Notes: generated by a model from the sequence alone, not told the origin. A stretch of DNA of 32,046 bases from Myxococcales bacterium (GCA_013297655.1 JAAFHV010000093.1:1-32046); one strand, 5' to 3'; positions 7,522 through 17,383 are shown, numbered from the stretch's first letter. Translations and numbers: made by a program.

Positions 7522-9261
7522 TCAACCCTCGATCGTCACCGTTTGACTCACGCTGCCGACACGACAGCTCCCGACCTCGATCTCGAGCGTGCCCGCGCCG
7601 CGCACCACGTACCGCAGCGTGGCGGTGCCGGTATTTCCGCGGCTGCGCTGGTGATAGAGCGCCCCCGAGCCGTCGTGGAGGCCGCGCCCCCAGCCATCCA
7701 AATGGCCTATCTCGCGGTGCCCCTCGTGGGCATTCAGGAGCTCTGCCCCGGTGCACGTCATGTCGGCGTGGAGCGCCTCGTTCGTCTCGATGTCACGCGC
7801 CGACGAGAGCACGTAGGTAGGCAAATACCCCACGTTTTGCACCGTGATCGTCACCTCTGTGAGACCGGGCGAGAGGCGCACGATGCGGGTCTCACCGAAC
7901 ACCACCCGCGGCGCGAGCGAGGCCACGCGCGAGAACGCGCGGCTCTGCGCCTCGCACACCTCCGGCAAGATCTCGTAGGGCGGGTTCCACAAACCGACGC
8001 GCGGGTCCACTCCGCCCACCTCGACTGGCCCGAGCTGAGGGTGCGTGACGGCGCGCCACGGGCGCACGACGCGGCTCTGGTTGTGCTCCGCGTCCCACTT
8101 CCCGAGGGCGAGCATCTCGGGTCGTCCGAGCTCCGAATAGGCGTCCACGAAGCGCTTTTTTCGCGGCATCCCGATGCGCTTGAAAAGATCCCAGAGCTCC
8201 ACCACGTAGGCGATCGCTCCTCGCTGATGATACGCGTAATCGCTGAGATCGCCGTGGAGGGGCTTGTCTGGCTCGTAGGTGAACTCCTCGAAACCGGACA
8301 CCATCGGATAGCCTGTGATCTCCTCCGACCAGGCGCCGATCTGTTTGAAGAGGGCGAGGTCGTTCGGGTCCATTTTGACGTCGGCCTTGTGGCCGAGCGG
8401 GCGGATGAACACGCCTCCGAAGGTGTGCCCGTTGAGCCAGGCGAAGATCTCCGGGTGGCGCGTGGTGTGCTCCACGATCGCGCGCGCCTCCGGCTCGGAG
8501 AGGGGGAACGCGCCGGCGCCCGCCTGCTCGTGCGGCGGTGCCCACGACCACGGGAAATTCCGGTTGAGATCGGTTTGGTTGTCGGAGAGAAAATGGGGAG
8601 TCGGGATCGAGCTGCCATCGAAGTGCTCAATCCGACCTTCGGGGTAAATCTTGTAGAAGGGTCCCTCGTCCGCGATTTGGCGCGGCAGCATGAGGCCCGC
8701 CACCTCGGGGCTCTCCACGTACTCGCCGCCCGGATCTTTGACCCGCATGAGGAGCGCGAGGCCGTCGCCGTCCACGTCCTCCGAGATCCAGCGCGGGTGG
8801 CTCTTCTTGGGCCTCTCGTCGCGCGGAACCGAACGCACGTAGCGCCCGGTGGTGAGCACCGCTTCGGCGCCATCGGGGGATATTCGCGGGAGCACCATCC
8901 ACAGCACCTCGCGGAGGGCGGCGCAGGCCACCTTCGGCAAGTCGCGGAAGGTTCCGTGTGGGCTCGCGTGGAAGGCGATCGCGTCCTCTGCCATCGCGAG
9001 GGCCATGCTCGAGCCGGCGAGCTCGCTCGCGTGCATGTTGCCGTCGACCCAAACGGTGGGCCGGCACCGATCCGGATCGTGGCCAATCGTGACGACCCAC
9101 AAATCGCGCCCTTCCGGCGTTTTCCCGATCGACACGAGCCGCACGATCTGCGGGAACGCCTCGGCCCAGGCGCGTAGCTGTGCGGTCAGCGTTTCGTAGT
9201 CGAGGTACGTGGATCGAAACCCGCGGGAGAGCTCTTCGAGTCGCCGAGTGACGTCGCTCAT
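7522..9261 (-). CDS. M14-family zinc carboxypeptidase, 579 aa, apparently cytoplasmic
   Basis: The zinc site is complete. GNMHASE gives His77 and Glu80, WLNGHTFGG gives the third ligand His279, and YVVELWDLF holds the catalytic Glu355. The substrate-binding DLNRNFPW motif is at about 231-238. An insertion of roughly 100 residues (about 140-230) lies between the HxxE and NRNF motifs. After the peptidase domain, about 130 residues form a strand-rich C-terminal domain ([18 protein letters not shown] onward), likely a beta-sandwich. I prefer the ATG at 9261 ([10 protein letters not shown]); the frame continues upstream but the family match begins here. No signal peptide is visible. It lies 40 bp downstream of the DUF423 gene and is probably co-transcribed with it. 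Confidence 0.92.
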   Translation of the reverse strand: MSDVTRRLEELSRGFRSTYLDYETLTAQLRAWAEAFPQIVRLVSIGKTPEGRDLWVVTIGHDPDRCRPTVWVDGNMHASELAGSSMALAMAEDAIAFHASPHGTFRDLPKVACAALREVLWMVLPRISPDGAEAVLTTGRYVRSVPRDERPKKSHPRWISEDVDGDGLALLMRVKDPGGEYVESPEVAGLMLPRQIADEGPFYKIYPEGRIEHFDGSSIPTPHFLSDNQTDLNRNFPWSWAPPHEQAGAGAFPLSEPEARAIVEHTTRHPEIFAWLNGHTFGGVFIRPLGHKADVKMDPNDLALFKQIGAWSEEITGYPMVSGFEEFTYEPDKPLHGDLSDYAYHQRGAIAYVVELWDLFKRIGMPRKKRFVDAYSELGRPEMLALGKWDAEHNQSRVVRPWRAVTHPQLGPVEVGGVDPRVGLWNPPYEILPEVCEAQSRAFSRVASLAPRVVFGETRIVRLSPGLTEVTITVQNVGYLPTYVLSSARDIETNEALHADMTCTGAELLNAHEGHREIGHLDGWGRGLHDGSGALYHQRSRGNTGTATLRYVVRGAGTLEIEVGSCRVGSVSQTVTIEG

Positions 9262-9301
9262 GATCGCGCACGATAGCGCGGTTTCATCGCCCGCCGCGGG
9301 C

Positions 9302-9697
9302 TCAAGTGGCGGGGCGCAAACCCCAGGCGGCGACAAAAACCGCTCCCCAGCCGACCAAGAAGGCGAGCCCACCGAGGGGGGTGATCTGCCCGAGCGCACG
9401 AACGCCGGTGAGCGTCATCGTGTAGAGGCTACCGCTGAAGAGCACCGCCCCGACGATGAACGCGATCGCCGCGACCTTCACCGCGGGAGAGGTGGTGCGG
9501 GTGGCGAGGTACGCGACGAGGCCGAGCGCGAGCGCGTGTATCGCTTGGTAGTGCGCGGCGGTGCTCCACCACTCGAGCCGCTTCGCGCCATCGGCGAGAG
9601 GCTCGAGGCGTGCCTTGAGCCCGTGGGCGCCGAACGCGCCGAGGGCGACCGCGAGAAACCCGAGGGTGGACGAGGCCAAGAGAGCGAAACGTTCCAT
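9302..9697 (-). CDS. DUF423 family small membrane protein, 131 aa
   Basis: Four hydrophobic segments and the family motifs GAFGAHGLK (about residues 20-28), [24 protein letters not shown] and LGQITPLGG identify a DUF423 (YgdD-type) inner-membrane protein. The function of the family is unknown. The ATG at 9697 places the first membrane helix ([18 protein letters not shown]) at the N-terminus as expected, and the length matches the family. It is the first gene of a probable two-gene unit with the M14 peptidase. Confidence 0.93.
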   Translation of the reverse strand: MERFALLASSTLGFLAVALGAFGAHGLKARLEPLADGAKRLEWWSTAAHYQAIHALALGLVAYLATRTTSPAVKVAAIAFIVGAVLFSGSLYTMTLTGVRALGQITPLGGLAFLVGWGAVFVAAWGLRPAT

Positions 9698-9884
9698 CGC
9701 GGCCCACCATAGTCCAAACCCGATCCCCGTGCGCGTGACGGCGGGCGACCCAAATCGCGACACCTCTGACCTTTTGACCCTTGGAATCGTTGAGGAATTC
9801 GTCGCGATGAGGCTCGATCCAAATGGCCTCCAAATGGGCGCTTCGGGGGTGAAGCAGGGCGCGGGCACCCGAGTCTCACGCGCC

Positions 9885-10286
9885 ATGAAAAAAATCCACG
9901 CGGTCCTCTTCGGTGTCACGGCTCTCGCTCTCGCGTCCACCGCGTTCGCGGACAACTGCAAGACTCCGAAGGTGAAGGTCGTCAACGACAAGTCGACGAC
10001 CATCAAGGTCTCCAAGATTCAATACTTCGACGGCTGCGACAACAAGTGGCGCACCGAGGACGTGACGGCACGCGAGATTTCGGCGGGCGGCAACTTCACG
10101 TTCACCGACAACCTCGAGTACGTCGGCAACTGCCGCGTCTCCAAGTTCAAGCTCTACCGCGCGGTTCGCCAGTCCACAGGATCGGCCTACGGCTCGTACG
10201 AGTGGGGCGGCGAGCTGGTGCCCGATCAGGGCGCGAACCAGGTGTGCAACACGAACGTGACCTACACGATCCACGCCCACGACTGA
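9885..10286 (+). CDS. Small secreted protein, 133 aa
   Basis: A clear Sec signal (MKKIHAVLFGVTALALASTAFA, cleavage after AFA) precedes about 111 mature residues with four Cys (DNC, DGC, GNC, QVC). The mature part is strand-rich and basic (TPKVKVVNDKSTTIKVSKIQYFD), with NFTFTDNLEYVGNC in the middle. I recognise no family. The Cys number suggests two disulphides and an exported location. A GC-rich stretch with GGGCCC repeats follows the stop and may terminate transcription. Confidence 0.8.
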   Translation: MKKIHAVLFGVTALALASTAFADNCKTPKVKVVNDKSTTIKVSKIQYFDGCDNKWRTEDVTAREISAGGNFTFTDNLEYVGNCRVSKFKLYRAVRQSTGSAYGSYEWGGELVPDQGANQVCNTNVTYTIHAHD

Positions 10287-10410
10287 CCCGCGATCGAGGG
10301 GAGAACCAGCTCGTCGGCGCGTGGGGGGCCCTGTCTCGTTCGAGGCGGGGCCCGCGTACGCGCGCTCGCGCTTGAATGCTCGTCGGTGCGCGTGTTAGCC
10401 CATTCGAAGG

Positions 10411-11493
10411 ATGGGAGAGAGCGCGACAACGACCCGTCTCGTTCGGCGAATCTCCGCCGAGGGGCCGGTCGAGTGGTATTCCGCGAGGACGGAAGCGGGG
10501 CGCGCTTGTCTCTACGTTCGCGCGCGCCACGCGTCGTCGCTCGTGAACGCTGTGCGGGCTCACGCCACGGTGGACGCCGCCGAGTGCCCGCGACTCTTGG
10601 CCCACGCGCTCGACGACGAAACGCCTTGGATGACGCTCGACTGTGATCCCGTCGGCTCGCTCGAGGATCTCGCGAGCTTGTGGCCGAAATACAGCCTCCC
10701 CTATGCGCAGGCGATCGTCGTCACGCACACCCTCGCGCGTGTGCTCGCGGCTGCGCATCGGCGAGGCGAGCTCCTCGGTGCTCTCTCGCCATCGCAGGTC
10801 CTCGTCGATCGCGCGGGCCGGCTCTCCGTGATTGGCCTCGGGTTCGACGACGCGGCGTGGGGGCCGCGCGCCTTTCGATCGGCGCGTGTCGCGATGGGTG
10901 AAGCGCCGTGCCCCTCGAGCGACGTGAACGCGTCGCTGCTCTTCCTGCGCGCGCACATTCCTTGGGTCACGGGGATGCCGGCCGCGCTCGCCCGCATTCT
11001 GCAAGGCGATCCCGGGCCGCTCGAGCGCACCTTCGCGAAGGGGCTCTTCGGGGCAGTGAACCAGACCGCCACCATCGACGGGATCGCGGGGCTTCGCGCG
11101 ATCGAACGCTTTTGGTCGTTCTTGGGGGTGAGTCCCGATCGCGAGGGCATGGCGCATCGGCTTCGAGGGACGTTCGAGGAAGCGCAGGTTCGCCTCGCGG
11201 TGGCGCGTGATGTCTCGTGGATGGCGGTCGATGGCGGGAGTCGGCACGATCTCGTGCGACGGGAGCCGGTGCGCCGCGTGCTGCGCGCGCTCATCTCGGC
11301 GCAGGGCACGAGCCTCACGGTGGACGACTTGGTGCAGCGGGCTTGGCCGGGTGAGATGCTGGTCGGCTCGTCCGGCGCCGATCGTCTCTACGTCGCGATC
11401 TCCACGCTACGAAAGCTCGATCTCCGCGCCGCGATCGTTCGTGAGCCTACGGGATATGCCCTCCGCGCTGCGGTCGCGTACCACGAGCCTTGA
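10411..11493 (+). CDS. Pseudokinase fused to an OmpR/PhoB-type winged helix, 360 aa
   Basis: Residues about 15-240 follow the outline of a Ser/Thr kinase fold, with a VVTHTLARVLAAAHRRGELLGALSPSQVLVDR segment in the place of the catalytic loop. The HRD aspartate is replaced (GALSPSQVLVD instead of HRDLKPxNxL) and the DFG motif is replaced by GLGF at 142-145. No glycine loop or VAIK lysine is evident, so catalysis is unlikely. Residues about 280-353 match a Trans_reg_C winged helix: VRRVLRALISAQ, TVDDLVQRAWPGE, YVAISTLRKL and a final PTGYALR wing. It is probably a cytoplasmic DNA-binding regulator sensing a kinase or ligand through the pseudokinase. The start ATG at 10411 directly abuts AAGG, so a nearby alternative start is possible. 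Confidence 0.8.
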   Translation: MGESATTTRLVRRISAEGPVEWYSARTEAGRACLYVRARHASSLVNAVRAHATVDAAECPRLLAHALDDETPWMTLDCDPVGSLEDLASLWPKYSLPYAQAIVVTHTLARVLAAAHRRGELLGALSPSQVLVDRAGRLSVIGLGFDDAAWGPRAFRSARVAMGEAPCPSSDVNASLLFLRAHIPWVTGMPAALARILQGDPGPLERTFAKGLFGAVNQTATIDGIAGLRAIERFWSFLGVSPDREGMAHRLRGTFEEAQVRLAVARDVSWMAVDGGSRHDLVRREPVRRVLRALISAQGTSLTVDDLVQRAWPGEMLVGSSGADRLYVAISTLRKLDLRAAIVREPTGYALRAAVAYHEP

Positions 11494-11524
11494 GCCGCCG
11501 CCCGCGCCCGATTCGGTAAACGGC

Positions 11525-11557
11525 GAGAGGCGCGCCGGGGTTATGGGCGTGCCTCTC
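11525..11557. terminator. Strong bidirectional terminator hairpin
   Basis: GAGAGGCGCGCC pairs with GGCGTGCCTCTC over 12 bp with one G-T wobble, around a loop of about nine bases. It lies between the converging ends of the pseudokinase gene and the lipoprotein gene at 11601. A short T-rich stretch (TCTTTGG) follows on the plus strand. Confidence 0.6.
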
Positions 11558-11600
11558 TCCGGAATTCAATCTTTGGATACGTGGCGCCTGCGCCGTGCGA

Positions 11601-12266
<666 letters not shown>

Positions 12267-12355
12267 CGATCGGTCCCCTTCTGTTTCGCGCCTCGAGTCT
12301 CGAGTCTCGCTAGCTACGTAAGGGGCGCGCGGCGGGAATTCGGGTGAAACAAAAA

Positions 12356-13201
12356 TCAAAAGGGGAGCGAAGAGCACGGCGAGCCACCCGCCGCCACCAT
12401 GCCCACGAGGCCGTACGTGACACGCTCCGAGGGCAACGTGAGCTTCGGATCGAGCCAATGAATCGCCGCCTCGGCGACGAGGGCGGGCGCGGAAGGGGTG
12501 AGGGCGATGCCCACGATCGTGTCGTCGGCTGGCGCTTGAAGATTGACGGGATAGGCCGCGCCCAGAGATGCGTCGCCGACGTGGAGCTCGTAGATCACCG
12601 GCTTTACCTTGCCGCTGAGGGCAAAGAGCCTCCCGTCGATCGTGCCGGTGAGGCCGGTAACCTCCGGGATCGTGATCTTTCCGATCGGGGTACGCAGCAA
12701 GCTCGCGGGATCGATCACGACCAAGACACCGTCGACGATCGCATAGAGTTGCTCGCGCCCGAGCTTCGCGTCGACGAGGAAGCTCATCGCGGTAGCCGTG
12801 AGCGCGAGGCCGAGCGGCTTGCACGCACCGGACGGATCGACGATGACGGCCTTTCCCCCACTGAGCGCCCACACCGTTCCGTCACTCGTGAGCGCGACGG
12901 GCTCCTGCGACGCGACGAGGCAATCGGGCGGAATCGGGAGAAACTGCGCCGCTGACGCGCGATCGGCGAGGAGAGCGAGGCGCCCGTCTTTCGTACGGAC
13001 CACGATCGGAGAGCCGATCTTCGTACACTGCACGAACCCGGGTGACGGCGTTGGCGGCACCTCGGTCGGCATCGGGACCGGCGTCGACGTGGGGAGGGTG
13101 GGGGGCTCGCCCTCGTTCGGCCCGTACGCGACCACGTCTGGCGACGGTGTGCAGGCGATCGTGGCATATGCGATCGTCACGAGCGCGAGCCACCGCGTCA
13201 T
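12356..13201 (-). CDS. Lipoprotein with propeller-like repeats, 281 aa
   Basis: The signal MTRWLALVTIAYATIAC ends in a lipobox-like TIAC. A Pro/Thr-rich spacer (about residues 25-55) is followed by repeated strands such as SPIVVRTKDGRLALLAD, EPVALTSDGTVWALSGGKAVIVD, EQLYAIVDGVLVVID and GTIDGRLFALSG. These are typical of beta-propeller blades. The start overlaps the stop of the upstream anti-sigma gene by four bases (ATGA), so translation is coupled. As part of a sigma/anti-sigma operon it could be a periplasmic sensor or a regulated envelope protein; this is inference. Confidence 0.8.
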   Translation of the reverse strand: MTRWLALVTIAYATIACTPSPDVVAYGPNEGEPPTLPTSTPVPMPTEVPPTPSPGFVQCTKIGSPIVVRTKDGRLALLADRASAAQFLPIPPDCLVASQEPVALTSDGTVWALSGGKAVIVDPSGACKPLGLALTATAMSFLVDAKLGREQLYAIVDGVLVVIDPASLLRTPIGKITIPEVTGLTGTIDGRLFALSGKVKPVIYELHVGDASLGAAYPVNLQAPADDTIVGIALTPSAPALVAEAAIHWLDPKLTLPSERVTYGLVGMVAAGGSPCSSLPF

Positions 13202-14886
13202 GGACGCGCGAGCTCACCCGCGCGCGAACGGAGCGACGGCGCGAGGGTCGAATCTGGATACGTGCGGAGGAACGCGTCGATGCTCGTACGTTCGTCGTCC
13301 GCGCGACCGAGCGCACGCAGCGCGCGGACTTTGCCGAAGCTCGCTTCTTCGGAGAGCGGCCCGCCGCGAGTGAGGTAGCGCTCGAACGAGCCGAGCGCGG
13401 CGTTCGGGTCCGACGTCTTGAGCTGGATTTCGCCGTATGGAACGAGCGCGGCGTGCGCCTCCGGTGCGTTCGCGTGGAGGGAAAAGAGCTCCTTGTATGC
13501 CGCGACCGCACCAGGCGTGTCGCCGTGGCTGCGACGTTCGCGCGCGGTCGCGAGGAGATCCGCGGCGCGAGGAGCCGCCGGCGCGGCACTCGGCTCTCGC
13601 GCGCTCGGCTCTTGCGCGCTCGTCGTGAGCTCGGGTGTCGTCCTCGACGGCGCGAGGGCAGTCGTCATCGCCGCGGTCGGCACTGCCGCGACGTCGATCG
13701 TTCGGACCGGGAGCGACGCGCGCGCAGCCACGTTCGGGTCGACGTGCACCGTCGCGCGGCTCTCGGTCTCGGGAGTGCGCACGACCACGGCATGATCGCC
13801 CGGCGTAAGCAAAATGGAGAGCGGCGTCACGCCGACCACGCGATTGTCTACGATCGCCTTCGCGCCGGGCGTATGGGACACGAAGCTCACCGCCTCTGCG
13901 GCCACGGATTCGGTGAGCGAAGAGAGGGGAGCGGCGAGGGTTCGATCGCGCTCTTCTTCGTCGTTCGTGGAGGTGCGCGGCGCATCGCTTTGCATCGTGG
14001 TGCCCTGGTGGGCGCCCACGCGCTGCTCCTTGCCTTCGCGCGGCCGCACGAGCACGACGCCGTGGAGCACCCGCGTCAGCACCGGAGCGTTTCCTTCCGG
14101 CACCTCGACCGCGAACGCGGTTCCGATCGCGACCGCCGAGCCGTCACGCGTGGTCACGCCGAAGCTGGTACCGGCGGGTTGTGGATCGAGCTCCGCCACG
14201 ATGCGACCACGAAGGAGCTCCAGCCGACGCTGCGGGCCCGTGTCCGCGACGCGCACCATGCTGCCCTTCTCCAGGCACGCGCGCACCGTCGGATCGACGA
14301 CGACGCACGCGCCCCCGCTCCGCGCGAAGAGCACGGAACCCTTTGAAATACGGGCTCCCAGCTTCGCCTCGCGGCCGTCGATCTCGACCGCGCCGCCGCT
14401 CGTGAGCGAGAGCGACACCGCGACGTCGTCGCGCGGGCTCGCGTTCGGCTCCATCATCGGTGGTGTCACCGCGGCGGGTGCGAGCGTCGCCGCCGGAAGT
14501 GAAGCGGCCTCTCGTGAACCGAACGACCCCCGCATCGCGACGAGGGCGATGCTCGCCGCGACGGAGATCCCGAGCGCTGCGAACGTGAGCGCGCGTCGCG
14601 AACGTGGGTGAGCCGTCGTCGTGGGGCGCGGCTCCATCGTCGCAGTGTTGGGCAACTCGATCGTGGCCGGGGTGGGGGCGCGTGGTGCGTCCGGCTTCGG
14701 GGTGGTGAGCACCGCGGAAGGAGAATCCACCATCGATGCGAGGCTGTGCCACGTCGCAGCCTCGGCGCCGCACGCCTCGCACTCGGCGGCGTGGGTGCGG
14801 ACGAACGTGTGGTCCGCCGACGCGAGCGTCTCCCCGATCGCCTCGTCGTCCACGAGGCGCGCCCAACGTGTGCATTCTGCATTCAC
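13198..14886 (-). CDS. Membrane anti-sigma factor with zinc finger, FecR, PEGA-like and TPR-like regions, 562 aa
   Basis: The N-terminus has a ZAS-type zinc motif, H-x3-C-x2-C (HAAECEAC, residues 32-39), preceded by Cys5. This is the known sigma-binding fold of anti-sigma factors. A transmembrane helix (about 99-120, LTFAALGISVAASIALVAM) follows. The periplasmic part begins with a FecR-like domain (SLTSGGAVEIDGREAKLGARISKGSVL, ELLRGRIVAEL, GVTTRDGSAVAIGTAFAVEV). A PEGA-like segment is next (PGAKAIVDNRVVGVTPLSILLTPGDHAVVV), then an Ala/Thr-rich linker and a C-terminal TPR-like region (about 440-560) ending in the family-like AFLRTYPDSTLAPSLRSRAGEL. The start overlaps the sigma gene stop by four bases. 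It likely holds the sigma factor inactive until an envelope signal arrives. Confidence 0.88.
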   Translation of the reverse strand: MNAECTRWARLVDDEAIGETLASADHTFVRTHAAECEACGAEAATWHSLASMVDSPSAVLTTPKPDAPRAPTPATIELPNTATMEPRPTTTAHPRSRRALTFAALGISVAASIALVAMRGSFGSREAASLPAATLAPAAVTPPMMEPNASPRDDVAVSLSLTSGGAVEIDGREAKLGARISKGSVLFARSGGACVVVDPTVRACLEKGSMVRVADTGPQRRLELLRGRIVAELDPQPAGTSFGVTTRDGSAVAIGTAFAVEVPEGNAPVLTRVLHGVVLVRPREGKEQRVGAHQGTTMQSDAPRTSTNDEEERDRTLAAPLSSLTESVAAEAVSFVSHTPGAKAIVDNRVVGVTPLSILLTPGDHAVVVRTPETESRATVHVDPNVAARASLPVRTIDVAAVPTAAMTTALAPSRTTPELTTSAQEPSAREPSAAPAAPRAADLLATARERRSHGDTPGAVAAYKELFSLHANAPEAHAALVPYGEIQLKTSDPNAALGSFERYLTRGGPLSEEASFGKVRALRALGRADDERTSIDAFLRTYPDSTLAPSLRSRAGELARP

Positions 14887-15470
14887 GAGGGCCTCCTTCC
14901 CGTAGCGAGATCACGACGGACCATCTTACGAACCTGCTCGCGCGCCTCGAGGAGGCGACTCTTTACGGTATTGACCGACACGTCCGTCAACGTCGCGATT
15001 TCATCCATCGAGTACCCCATCGCGTGGCGCAGGACGAGGACGGTTCGGCGCGCCTCTGGGAGCTCGTGGAGATAGGTCTCGATCGTACGTGGCAATCCCT
15101 CGGCGAGGTCGCGACCAGAGTGACTCCCTGGCAAATCGTCCGGATCGATCCCCGTCTCCGTTCGCACCGAGGAGAGCCGCCTCGCTCGTGCGATCCGGAT
15201 CGCGGTGCGGACCACGACGCGATCACAAAAGGCCTCGAGGGTGCCTTCGCCGCGGTAGCTCGGCAGCGCGCGCAAGAGCTCCATGAGCGACACCTGCGCC
15301 GCGTCGTCCGCGTCGTGCGCGTTTCGGAGGAGCGAGCCCGCGATGCGCCGCACGCGGGGGGCGAGGCTCTCGACCACCTCCGCGTCGGTGCGCGCGCGGG
15401 TGGAGCTCGGCACGCCGGAGCGCCGCTCCTCCGTCGCTTCTTCTCCCTCTTCCGACATGGCACCGTCCAC
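14883..15470 (-). CDS. ECF-type RNA polymerase sigma factor, about 195 aa
   Basis: Region 2 is visible as LAPRVRRIAGSLLRNAHDADDAAQVSLMELLRALPSYRGEGTLEAFCDRVVVRTAI, and region 4 as LPEARRTVLVLRHAMGYSMDEIATLTDVSVNTVKSRL, with a charged linker between. The start may be GTG 15470, with AGAGG eight bases upstream, or ATG 15458. The gene overlaps the anti-sigma gene by four bases and heads an operon of at least three genes. The 131-bp gap upstream contains GAAAC and GTTTC elements in inverted orientation (about 15515-15535), which could belong to an autoregulated promoter; I could not confirm a standard ECF -35/-10 pair. Confidence 0.92.
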   Translation of the reverse strand: MDGAMSEEGEEATEERRSGVPSSTRARTDAEVVESLAPRVRRIAGSLLRNAHDADDAAQVSLMELLRALPSYRGEGTLEAFCDRVVVRTAIRIARARRLSSVRTETGIDPDDLPGSHSGRDLAEGLPRTIETYLHELPEARRTVLVLRHAMGYSMDEIATLTDVSVNTVKSRLLEAREQVRKMVRRDLATGRRPS

Positions 15471-15601
15471 GGGCTCGACCTCTTCGTCATGTAGGGTGGA
15501 AGGGAGGCGGCGAAACGGGTGGAAATAGTTTCACCGGCCGAACAATTCGCGAATCGAGGGTATTTCGTGCGTTCGCGCTGGCGTTTTGGCGGTGAGGTGG
15601 C

Positions 15602-16621
15602 TCAGAACCCGTCGAACGTGCCGCCGACGTCGAGCCGGAATCGCGCGTCGCTCGGGGCGAGCAGCGTCGTCGTCGTGGAGTCTTGGATGACGAGGGCACG
15701 ACCGCCTGGCGCGGCCTCGAACGTGGGCGCGATGTCGAGCGCGAGACCTGCGCCCTCGGGTGCGCGGAGCCTTCCGTGCGCGCGGATCGCGAACACCGGC
15801 GAGGGATGGGTCGTCGCGGCGGTGAGGCTGAAGCGCTCGTCGACGCTGGTGGAGCTTCGCAGCGTGGCGTCGACGCCGCCGCCGACGTCGATCGCGGCGG
15901 AGAGGGGGCGTCCGGTGGTCTCGAGGCCGACGAAGGCGCCCACGAAATGCCGAGTCACGCGCACGTCGACCGAGCCCGCCGACAGCGTGATTCCAGGGCT
16001 AAACGCGTAGCTTAGCCCCGCGTAGACCACGCGCGTGGCGCGGAGCGAGGCCTCGAGCCGCACCCCGTTTTGCCATGGCACCGTCGGCGCGAGCGTGTTG
16101 CCCGTGTAGTATGCACCGAAGCGGAGGGTGCCGGGCGCGAGGTGCGCAGCGAGGGGGGCGCGCTCCGTCGCCGGAGCCGCCGCGACGGTGCGCGCGGGGC
16201 CAGGGGTGGGGGCTACGAGCGGTGGCGGCGGGGCCTTCTCGGGCGCGGCGGGGGGCCGGCTCTCCGTGGTCGTCGCGACGAGGTACGCCCGCACGATCGC
16301 ACCCGCCGTGCTCGCGGTCACCTCGTCGTCCCCGGTGAGCACGCGCGGTTTTCCGAGCAGCTCGCCTTTGGGGGCCACGAGCGAGACGACCACGTCGGAC
16401 CCTGATTTTTCCAGGCGAACCACGATCGTGCGTGCGTCGCTCGTGGTCACGACGTCGGCTACGTCGGCGACCTGCGACTCGATCGCGGACGACAAACGCG
16501 CCGCAGTCTCGGCGTCGACCGTGGCCGTCGCGTCGAGCCGCACGCGAGGCCTCTCCGCCCCGCGCGCGAGCTTTGGCGCGAGCGCGACGAGCGCGACGAC
16601 GAACGGTAGGAGCCTCCTCAT
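15602..16621 (-). CDS. Exported protein, probable outer-membrane or periplasmic, 339 aa
   Basis: The ATG at 16621 gives a Sec signal (MRRLLPFVVALVALAPKLARGAE). Residues about 25-130 form a small alpha/beta domain (VRLDATATVDAETAARLSSAIESQV, TIVVRLEKSGSDVVVSLVAPKGELLG). A Pro-rich linker (about 135-170) is followed by about 170 residues of alternating strands (GTLRFGAYYTGNTLAP, VRLEASLRATRVVYAGLSYAFSPGITLS, RFRLDVGGTFDGF) ending in Phe, typical of outer-membrane barrels. This two-part layout is common in myxobacterial envelope proteins of unknown role. It lies 131 bp before the ECF sigma gene in the same direction, so the two may share regulation. Confidence 0.78.
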   Translation of the reverse strand: MRRLLPFVVALVALAPKLARGAERPRVRLDATATVDAETAARLSSAIESQVADVADVVTTSDARTIVVRLEKSGSDVVVSLVAPKGELLGKPRVLTGDDEVTASTAGAIVRAYLVATTTESRPPAAPEKAPPPPLVAPTPGPARTVAAAPATERAPLAAHLAPGTLRFGAYYTGNTLAPTVPWQNGVRLEASLRATRVVYAGLSYAFSPGITLSAGSVDVRVTRHFVGAFVGLETTGRPLSAAIDVGGGVDATLRSSTSVDERFSLTAATTHPSPVFAIRAHGRLRAPEGAGLALDIAPTFEAAPGGRALVIQDSTTTTLLAPSDARFRLDVGGTFDGF

Positions 16622-16660
16622 CCCGTGCGACGTTAGCGTGGAGCCGCGCGCGTGCAAGGT

Positions 16661-16679
16661 CTCCCGCGCCGCGTGGGAG
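16661..16679 (-). terminator. Hairpin upstream of the exported protein gene
   Basis: CTCCCGCGCCGCGTGGGAG folds into an 8-bp stem (one G-T pair) with a three-base loop. It lies 40 bp before the start of the 339-aa exported protein and 66 bp after the stop of the preceding gene. It lacks a T run, so it could equally be a 5'-UTR structure. Confidence 0.3.
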
Positions 16680-16744
16680 GAGATACGCATGTAGAGTGCA
16701 CCTTCGTACACGGTGGCCCGAGTGGGTGCGTCAGCGGATCGTGG

Positions 16745-17029
16745 TCAAAGACCGTGCCCGGCCGGCGAGGCCGCGGACGCGGGGGCGACCTTGGGGCCGA
16801 GCGATGCACGAGAATGGCGCATCGATTGAACGCCGAGGAGGGCCTGCACCACCACGCACATCGCGATGATCACGAGGGGTACGCGTACCCCTTTCGCCTT
16901 CTCGGGCTCGGGCGGCTTCGCGGCGATACGGAGCCGCTCGATCTCGGCTTTGAGGTCGCGATTGGCCTCGATCATCGCGCGCTCGCGCTCGAGCATCGCG
17001 CTCACGTTTCCGCGGAAGGGCTCGCTCAT
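16745..17029 (-). CDS. Small coiled-coil membrane protein, 94 aa
   Basis: The ATG at 17029 (MSEPFRGN) overlaps the stop of the upstream gene by four bases (ATGA). The N-terminal half is a coiled coil (SAMLERERAMIEANRDLKAEIERLRIAA). A transmembrane helix follows (VPLVIIAMCVVVQALLGV), then a short tail. It resembles its upstream neighbour in plan (coiled coil plus one membrane helix), so the two may be partners in one membrane complex. The family is not recognised. Confidence 0.7.
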   Translation of the reverse strand: MSEPFRGNVSAMLERERAMIEANRDLKAEIERLRIAAKPPEPEKAKGVRVPLVIIAMCVVVQALLGVQSMRHSRASLGPKVAPASAASPAGHGL

Positions 17030-17364
17030 AGCTGACTCGCAGCTTCTTGCGACGCCGCGTCGATGCGGGCGTTCGAGCCGCAGCTCCACGTGCAAAAGAC
17101 CATGAAGCCGGCGAGCAGCCAAAGCCAAGGGATCGTGCTCCCCTTCTTCTTTACGCGTGTCGGATCGTTCTGATTGAAGATGCGGAGCTTCTCGACCAGA
17201 TCGGCCTGCTGTACGAGGGAGTCGCGGAGGGCGACGAGCTCGACGTTCTCGCGCTCGAGGTCGCCGATGCGCCCGAGAACGGCGGCCTGATCGTCTCCTC
17301 GATCGGGCCCCGGAGCCATTCCGTGCGGTCGCGACTTGCCTGCCGGGTCGTGATTGGTCGACAC
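17026..17364 (-). CDS. Small coiled-coil membrane protein, 112 aa
   Basis: GTG start at 17364; the ribosome binding site is weak. After a polar N-terminus comes a coiled-coil helix (AVLGRIGDLERENVELVALRDSLVQQADLVEKL), then basic residues (RVKKKGS) and a Trp-rich transmembrane helix (IPWLWLLAGFMVFCTWSC). A short polar C-terminus follows. It lies 19 bp after the ElaA-like gene and overlaps the next membrane-protein gene by four bases, so the three genes form one unit. The role is unknown. Confidence 0.7.
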   Translation of the reverse strand: MSTNHDPAGKSRPHGMAPGPDRGDDQAAVLGRIGDLERENVELVALRDSLVQQADLVEKLRIFNQNDPTRVKKKGSTIPWLWLLAGFMVFCTWSCGSNARIDAASQEAASQL

Positions 17365-17383
17365 CGGTGAAAGATAGCAGCCC

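Noticed and set aside
5509-7537. Shared 17-mer CTCAACCCTCGATCGTC near 5511 and 7520
   Set aside because: One copy is the coding end of the M14 gene and the other is intergenic. No further copies or structure were seen, so I treat it as chance in GC-rich DNA.
7543-9177. Long plus-strand open frame opposite the M14 peptidase
   Set aside because: The minus strand encodes a complete zinc carboxypeptidase with all active-site residues. The plus frame is a GC-rich shadow.
10321-10356. GGGCCC repeats after the secreted-protein gene as a terminator
   Set aside because: The six-base palindromes could pair, but register is ambiguous and no T run follows. It is too weak to list as a feature.
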